Under the pieces are notes generated by a model, which saw nothing but the letters and a program-made list of their open reading frames with translations, had not been told where the DNA came from and did no database searches. From NCBI GenBank assembly GCA_016721085.1, contig JADKJI010000014.1:133097-197096 (forward strand): DNA of 64,000 nucleotides. The letters run 5' to 3'. This stretch comes from Chitinophagaceae bacterium (GTDB taxonomy: Bacteria > Bacteroidota > Bacteroidia > Chitinophagales > Chitinophagaceae). Position 1 is the stretch's first letter, and each line of letters begins with the position of its first letter. The position numbers and the translations under genes were made by a program. Shown here one piece after another: positions 39,570-47,500 of the stretch.

Positions 39570-39582
39570 TAAAGATAGGAAT

Positions 39583-39610
39583 AAAAAAAGCCGACCGGTA
39601 AGGGTCGGCT
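39583..39610 (-). terminator. Terminator of the second persulfide dioxygenase gene
   Basis: On the minus strand AGCCGACC and GGTCGGCT form a perfect 8-bp stem with a 6-nt loop, followed by seven T. It separates this gene from the thioredoxin gene, which has its own promoter. Confidence 0.88.
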
Positions 39611-39631
39611 GGAATTAAAAAGCAAGGGAAA

Positions 39632-41052
39632 CTATAAAGCGGTATTCTGTTGATGGAATTCTGTTTTTTTCATGTTGGTTTCTGCTAATGCCTTAAATCC
39701 TCCTTTGATATTTACCAGATTATGAAATCCTCTCGATTTTAGTATGGAACTGGCAATCACCGAACGGAAGCCTCCTGCACAATGGATATAATATTTCTTT
39801 GACTTATCAAGCATAGACATATTTCTGTTGATAAAATCCAAAGGGAAATTTACTGCACCTAGTAAATGCACTGTATCAAACTCACTTTTCCTTCTAACAT
39901 CAAGCAGATTAATATTATTATCAGATGAATACATTTTTGCAAAATCAAGAGCCTCGCATTCTTCCAATGAATCAACATCTTGTTTGGCTGAAATCCAGAC
40001 ATCCAATCCACCTTTTAAGAATCCCATGGTATGATCATAGCCAACTCTTGAAAGTCGTATTACAGCTTCTTCTTCTCGTCCTTCTTCAGTTATGAGTAAT
40101 ATTGGCTGTTCGAGATCGGTTACTAAAGCACCTACCCATGGAGCAAATTGGTCATCTAAGCCGATGAAAATAGAACCGGGAATATGTGTTTTGGCGAATG
40201 CTTCTTTCTTCCTTGTATCGATAACCAATGCATCTAATGTTTCCCAGACTGTCTGGAATTCCTTAACAGATAAGGGTTGTGTTCCTCTTTGTATTATATT
40301 ATCAATACTTTCAACACCTCCTCTTAGATTCATCAAAACATTTGCAGGGAAATATTGTGGGGGTTCTACCAATCCATCGGTTACTTCTTTTACAAATTCC
40401 TCTTCAGTCATATCGGCTCTTAGTGCATAATTGAATTTTTTCTGATGACCTAGTGTATCCACTGTGTCTTTACTCATGCTTTTACCACAAGCACTTCCGG
40501 CACCATGTCCAGGATAAACTATTACATCATCTTTTAACGGCATTATCTTATTGCGGAGAGAGGCGAATAGCTGTTTGGCCAGATATTGAGGAGTAACTTC
40601 TGCTTTCAGTTTCTGTACCAGGTCTGGACGGCCAACATCTCCAATAAAAAGTGTATCACCAGTGAAAATGGCATGTTCTTTCCCCGATTCATCAATCAAT
40701 AAATATGTAGTGGATTCAAGAGTATGTCCGGGTGTATGTAATACTTTCAAGTATATAGCTCCCAGCTTGAGGACTTCTTCATCTTTTGCAATATATGCAG
40801 GATAGGAAGGTGAAGCCGTAGGACCAAATACAATTGTTGCTCCTGTTTTATGTGATAGGTCAAGATGGCCACTTACAAAATCTGCATGAAAGTGTGTTTC
40901 CAGGATATACTTGATTTTAGCATTATCCTTAGCAGCCCTTTCAATATAGGGTTTGGTTTCACGCAATGGATCTATGATGGCAACTTCCCTTCACTTTCTA
41001 TATAATAGGCTGCTTCAGCCAGGCATCCGGTATAAAGCTGTTCAATTTTCAT
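39632..41052 (-). CDS. Second persulfide dioxygenase-rhodanese fusion; frame interrupted
   Basis: Paralogue of the protein at 35518 with the same three-domain layout: metallo-beta-lactamase domain (LETHFHADFVSGHLD, HTPGHTLES, FTGDTLFIGDVGRPDL, YPGHGAGSACG), a rhodanese domain without Cys (LITEEGREEEAV), and one with Cys (YIHCAGGFRSV). The open frame begins at 40966 and lacks the first 28 residues. One G is missing at the CCC of 40987-40989 (plus strand); restored, it starts at ATG 41052 as MKIEQLYTGCLAEAAYYIES, 473 residues. It is transcribed apart from the main operon but shows the same promoter geometry. Presumably it handles a different persulfide or condition. Confidence 0.88.
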
Positions 41053-41112
41053 TGCAATTATTTGATTTTGTTAATAATAGCCTGGCTTTGGCAAGCATAA
41101 TAGGCCATGTTA

Positions 41113-41155
41113 CAAAAGTGCTTGGTAGTCTATAACAGGACAATGAGATTTCTCA
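41113..41155 (-). promoter_or_regulatory. Degenerate Crp/Fnr-like operator and -7 box
   Basis: On the minus strand TGAGAAATCTCA (41155-41144), with both TGA and TCA half-sites kept, precedes CACTTTTG (41120-41113). Centre to box end is again 36.5 bp. The outer G and C of the operator are lost, so binding may be weaker. It would serve the second persulfide dioxygenase gene. Confidence 0.55.
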
Positions 41156-41171
41156 GCATATCTGCTGAGAA
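41150..41171. promoter_or_regulatory. Perfect inverted repeat TTCTCAGCA-TATC-TGCTGAGAA
   Basis: A 9-bp perfect palindrome with a 4-nt centre, overlapping the upstream half of the degenerate Crp/Fnr-like site. It has the shape of a dimeric repressor operator. The bound protein is unknown. Confidence 0.5.
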
Positions 41172-41503
41172 TTATCAATTTCGATCTCCTTTATGGCAAT
41201 AAAAGGCCATTTTTTTAGGATGATGGCTAATAAAACTGAGCAAATGCATGTTCTCAGGTTTATTTTCACTGCAATCCGATTAATGGATTCTGGCGCAGTA
41301 ATCTAAATAAATCAAGGTGCCCTGCCTTAAATTCGGTAACTTACAAGCTGTGATTTGTAGTAATAGTTATTCATTTCTTGAATAACAATACAAATCTGCA
41401 TTCCAATTGTCTACGTTTAATGTCGCCTCTATAGTTCACTATTTCCTTGTAGAGGGTTTCTGGCAACGCACTTCCTTGAATATACTCTAGTCTGTGTATT
41501 AAA
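41172..41503. other. 332-nt region before the glucan synthase, no gene seen
   Basis: AT-rich sequence upstream of the giant synthase gene. I see no exact TAnnTTTG box, no repeat, and no RNA motif that I can name. It may hold the synthase promoter. Confidence 0.4.
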
Positions 41504-44500
41504 ATGGACTGTTACCATTTATACATGCAGCCTTTTCGTGTATATACAATACACGGATCAAATTTCTCATTTATGAAAGTTACTACAGGTTCCGTTTTTG
41601 ATATACTGACCCGGTTACGTGCATATTTCCAAAGGGGTAATGCCTTGAGGCAATACGCAAGTGAAATGCCTTTCCGATCTGAATTGTATAATTCGGATCA
41701 GTTAGACAGGCATGGTAAAATAGTTGCGTCTTCACATAAGTTATTAAATAAGCCATCATCGGATCAATTAATAAAGAGGCTAGACTCAAACGAGACTACT
41801 TTGTTGGAAGTAAGGAATCTCTTAGTGGAAAGTATACGGTCAGGTAAGAATATTACACCCGGAGCGGAATGGTTACTTGATAATTTTTATCTTATTGAAG
41901 AGCAGGTGGTGATTGCCCGTAAGCATTTACCGAAAGGGTATAGTGAAGGATTACCTTGTTTGGCTTCTGGTGCTTCTGCTGGTATGCCAAGAGTGTACGA
42001 TATAGTATTAGAGATCATTTCGCATAGTGATGGCAGGGTCGATGCAAAAGGACTTTCCAGTTTTATTGCCAATTATCAAAAGCAAACGGTTTTAACCATC
42101 GGTGAGTTATGGGCTATTCCCATAATGCTTCGCTTAGCTGTTATTGAAAACCTACGAAGGGTTGCAGGGAAAATGGCTCTGGAAATGATAGATCAGAATA
42201 TGGCCGATTATTGGGCCGATAAAATGATGCTTGTTGTAAAAGAAGAGCCAGGGAATCTGATCCTCACCATTGCCGACATGGCTCGTTCGCTTCCAGTATT
42301 GGATAGTCCCTTTGTTGCAGCCTTTACAAGGAAACTGCAAGGGAAGGGCCCATCATTAGCATTACCGTTAACATGGATGGAGCAGCAATTGTCGGGACAA
42401 GGAATAAACAGTAACGATCTGGTTCGTCAGGAAAATCAAAAGCAGGCAACTGATCAGGTTTCTGTGAGAAATAGTATCGGCACCCTGCGGTTTATTGGGG
42501 CTACAGACTGGAGGATATTCGTTGAAAACCTTAGCCAGGTGGAATTCATCCTTAAGCAGGATACAAGCGGTGAATATTCACTGATGGATTTTACCACCCG
42601 TGACCGTTATCGACATGTTGTTGAAAGGATTGCCCATGCAGCTAACATATCGGAAACAGAAGTAGCTCAAAAAGCACTTGACCTAACAAAGAAAGCAAGT
42701 GAAGATATCAATGTAAGCAGCAAATGGCTGCACATAGGCTATTACCTGATTGATAAGGGAGTGATAGAATTAGAGACAGCTGTTAAGTGTCAGTTTGGAA
42801 TACTGGAAAGTATTTCAAGGAAAATAAGCAGGATGCCGGTTTTCATTTATATCATTTCCATCGTAGTTCTTACTCTTATATTTTCTGCTGGCATGTTTCA
42901 TTTATCGTACATAAATGGAATTGTGCTTTGGTGGCAGTTACTAATAGTTGGTATTTTATTTGTCTCTTGTTCATCCCAATTAGCGATATCGATGGTGAAT
43001 TGGATGGCTACCTTATTTGTAAAACCCAAATTACTTCCCCGACTTAATTTTTCGAAAGGAATTCCTTCAGCATATCGCACACTTATTATTGTACCAGCAA
43101 TGCTTAGTGATGCAAAGTCCATTGATGAACTTTTGGAAGCTTTGGAAATTCGTTATCTGGCCAATATTGGTGAGAATCTTCATTTCGGATTATTGACAGA
43201 TTTTTTGGATGCTGATAAAGAAACTATGCCAGGTGATGAGGATATGGTATTGCAGGCAAAGGCAGGTATACAGGCATTGAACAGGAAATATCCACTAGTA
43301 AATGAAGATGTCTTTTTCTTATTCCATAGACCAAGGACATGGAATAAGCAAGAAAAAAAATGGATGGGTTATGAGAGAAAAAGAGGGAAACTGGCAGCGC
43401 TTCATACTTTCTTAAGAGGGAAAAGAGAAGGGTTGTTTAGTGAAGTAGTGGGTAATACGGCTGTTCTGCATTCTATAAAATACATAATCACTTTAGATGC
43501 CGATACTCAATTGCCAAGGGAAGCTGTTTGGAAGTTTGTTGCCACTATGGCGCATCCATTAAATCGGCCAATTTATGATTTCCAAAAGAAAAGGGTTACG
43601 GAAGGATATGCAATATTACAACCAAGAGTTGCAACAGCACTTCCCAAACAAACATCATCTCTTTATTTGAGAATGCAAGGAGATGTTGCTGGTATCGATC
43701 CATATACAAGGGTTTCAAGTGATGTATACCAGGATTTATTTGGAGAAGGCTCTTTTATCGGTAAAGGTATTTATGATGTGGAAGTATTTGAGCAAGCTGT
43801 TGAACATGCTTTTCAGGAAAACAGGATTTTAAGTCACGACCTTCTGGAAGGTTGTTATGCCAGGTCAGGATTGCTTAGTGATGTTTTTCTTTATGAAGAG
43901 AATCCTTCACAGTATTTAACAACAATAAAAAGACATTCCCGTTGGATAAGAGGAGATTGGCAGGTAGGGGCCTGGATGTTACCTGTTATTACAGACAGTG
44001 AAGGTAAGCTTACGAAAAACAAACTATCTGTACTATCCCGATGGAAGATTTCTGATAATCTTCGGAGAAGCCTTTTGCCTTCCTCGTTATTAACCTTATT
44101 AATTGCTGGTTGGTTTTTTCTTCCATTCCCATGGGTTTGGACATTGATTGTAACAGTCGTACTTATGTTGCCAACTGTTGCAATGGCCGCATGGAATCTC
44201 ATACATAAACCAAGAGACATCACATTGCAGGCTCATATTGCAGAAATATGGATTTTCTTAAGAGATAATATCATCCGGTTTATTTTTTCAATGGCTGTAC
44301 TTCCTTATGAAGCGTATCGGTTTACGCATGCAGTTTTACTTACAAACTGGAGAATGATTGTGTCGAAAAGAAAAATGCTTGAATGGACGCCTTCGGCTAT
44401 TCAGGTATCAGCTAATACTTATTTGTCGGTCTATGCAAACATGTGGGTGGTTCCTTTCTTTTCAGTACTTGTTACAGGATTTCTTGTTTATTTTTCAAGT

Positions 44501-47500
44501 GCCAGTATACTTGTTGCCTTTCCATTTTTAGTGCTTTGGATACTATCGCCTGCAATGGCATTTCGATTAAGTATGCCTGAAAAGAAGGAAACAAATAAAC
44601 TTTCAATCGATCAGGCTCAATTTCTGAATCAGTCGGCCAGAAAAACCTGGGCTTATTTTGAGGACTTTGTAACAGTAGCAGATAATTGGTTGCCTCCCGA
44701 TAATTTTCAGGAACAGCCCTTTGCAGTAATTGCACATCGAACATCACCTACGAATATTGGGCTCTCCCTTTTGTCAAATCTTGTGGCATATGATTTTGGG
44801 TATATAAGTAATTCTGTCCTTTTGAAGCGTTGTGAAAACACAGCAGCTTCCATGAATAAGTTGGAAAGATATAATGGCCATTTTCTTAATTGGTACGATA
44901 CACTAACCTTGCAACCTTTAAATCCAAGGTATGTATCTACAGTTGACAGTGGCAATTTGATGGGTCATACTCTTACCCTTCGTCAAGGTCTTCTTACATT
45001 ACCCTATGAACCAATTCTAAATCCAAAATTATTTGAAGGATTAAAAGCGACGATTCCCATACTGGCAGCTACAAAAAAGGGATATAGCTCAATATTAATT
45101 TCGCAGTTTGGAGCAGAGCTTGTAATACAAGAGCACGAAGTAGCTTCATTAAGTAAACAATATCTGAAGTTGGTACGGTTAAATGATATTTGCGATTATT
45201 TAAAGAAACCGACAATATCAGAAAATGATTTATGGTTTCAGTGGGCAAACAGGCTGTATCATCAGCTAAACAATAGTATTGAAGATTTGAAGTTTCATGC
45301 TCCATGGATTGAATTACTTCCTGTTCCGAGCCAGTTTCCATTACTTAACTCATTGGACGAAATTCCCTCATGGTCTTCGATTTTACATATGTCATTCACT
45401 CATTTGCCGATAGTGGAAAAGTATTTGGCTCAATCCACTTCTCAAGATGAAAGGAATTGGTTGGTTGATTTGGAAACTGCTTTGAGGTTGGCCATCAGCC
45501 GATCTGGTGAGAAAATGAAATCGGTAACAGAGTTAGCCGATGAGTGCAATCAGTTTTGTGAAGTGAATTATGATTTCCTTTTTGATAAATCAACCAATCT
45601 TCTTCGAATAGGTTATAATGTGGATGATCAGCGAAGAGATGACAGTTTTTATGATCTTCTGGCTTCCGAAGCAAGACTGGGAATATTTGTTGCCATTGCT
45701 CAAGGTAAATTGCCGCAGGAAAGTTGGTTTGCTCTCGGAAGATTATTGACAAACTCTGGAGGGGATCCAATTCTGTTGTCATGGAGCGGATCTATGTTTG
45801 AATATCTTATGCCTCAGTTGGTGATGCCTGTTTATGAAAACACTTTGTTATTCCAAACATCAAAAGCTACTGTAAAACGCCAGATAGAATATGCAGATCA
45901 AAAGGAAGTACCATGGGGAATATCTGAGTCTGCCTACAATACAGTAGATACAAATATGAATTATCAATACAGGGCATTCGGTATCCCTGGTTTAGGGCTA
46001 ATGAGGGGTCTTGAGGAAGACATAGTTATTGCCCCCTACGCATCAATGCTGGCTTTGATGGTAGCTCCTGTGAAGTCATGCAATAACCTTATGGAGCTTT
46101 CGGATTCCGGGTTCATTGGCCAGTATGGTTTTTATGAAGCCATCGATTATACAGCCAGCCGCCAGCCTCGTGGCAAAAAATTCAGTGTCATCCATTCATA
46201 TATGGTACACCATCAGGGTATGGGATTCTTGTCGATGGCCTATCAGTTATTGAATAAACCCATGCAACGTAGGTTCTCATTAGAGTTACGATTCCAGGCC
46301 ACATTATTATTGCTTCAGGAGAAGATACCAAGGGCCACCTTGTTCTATGCACATACACCTGACTTAATTGAAAAACCAAAGCTTGAAGCAAATATCCAGT
46401 TAAGGGATATAAATACACCACATACATTGGTTCCTGAAATCCAATTATTAAGCAATGGCCGGTATCAGGTTATGGTAAATAATTCAGGTGGAGGATATAG
46501 CAGATGGGAAGATATAGCAATAACAAGATGGCGTGAAGATGCTACCATTGATGATAAAGGGATATTCTGCTACATAAAGGATGTTTCAACTGGTAAATTC
46601 TGGTCTAATACGTATCAGCCTACACTTCATCCTCCTAAAGGGTATCAGGCTATTTTCTCACAGGGCCATATTGAGTTTAAGCGATCAGATTATGGTATAG
46701 ATACAAAAACAGAAATAGTCATTTCTCCGGAAGATGATGCAGAATTAAGAAGGATACGAATTACAAATAAGACTGGTCTGGTGAAGACGATTGAAGTGAC
46801 CAGTTATGCGGAGATTGTACTTGCCAGCCAAAGTTCAGATGAAGCGCATCCTGCTTTCAGCAACCTGTTTGTTGAAACAATAATCGCTCCTGAGCATAAA
46901 GCTATTTTTTCTACACGTAGACCAAGGTCGGAAGAAGAGCAGCCGCCATGGGCTTTTCACTTGATGGATGCCTATGGAGTGAAAGTAGAAGCAATTTCAT
47001 TTGAATCTGATCGTATGGCTTTTATTGGAAGAGGGAGAGACCTTACTAACCCTTCGGCACTTGATAATGAGTTGCTCAAAGGAGGACAAGGCGCTGTATT
47101 GGATCCGATTTTTTCCATTAGATATAGATTGACCATTAAACCCAATCAGGTAGCAACTATAGATCTTATCTACGGAGTAGCTGAAACAAAAGCTGCCTGT
47201 GAAAATCTGCTCCATAAATACAGGGATTCGCATCTGAAGAACAGGGCATTTGAATTGGCATGGACACATAGCCAGGTATTATTGCGCCAAATAAATGCTA
47301 CGGAAGCTGATTCGCAACTGTACGACAGGCTGGCATCTGCTATCATTTATGCTCAACCGTATCTAAGGGCTAAATCAACTGTAGTTAAGGGAAATTTCAG
47401 AGGACAGTCAGGGCTTTGGAGTCATTCAGTTTCGGGAGATCTTCCGATTGTTGTATTGCAGATATACAATGCCGAGAGTATGGAGTTGGTAAGACAGATG

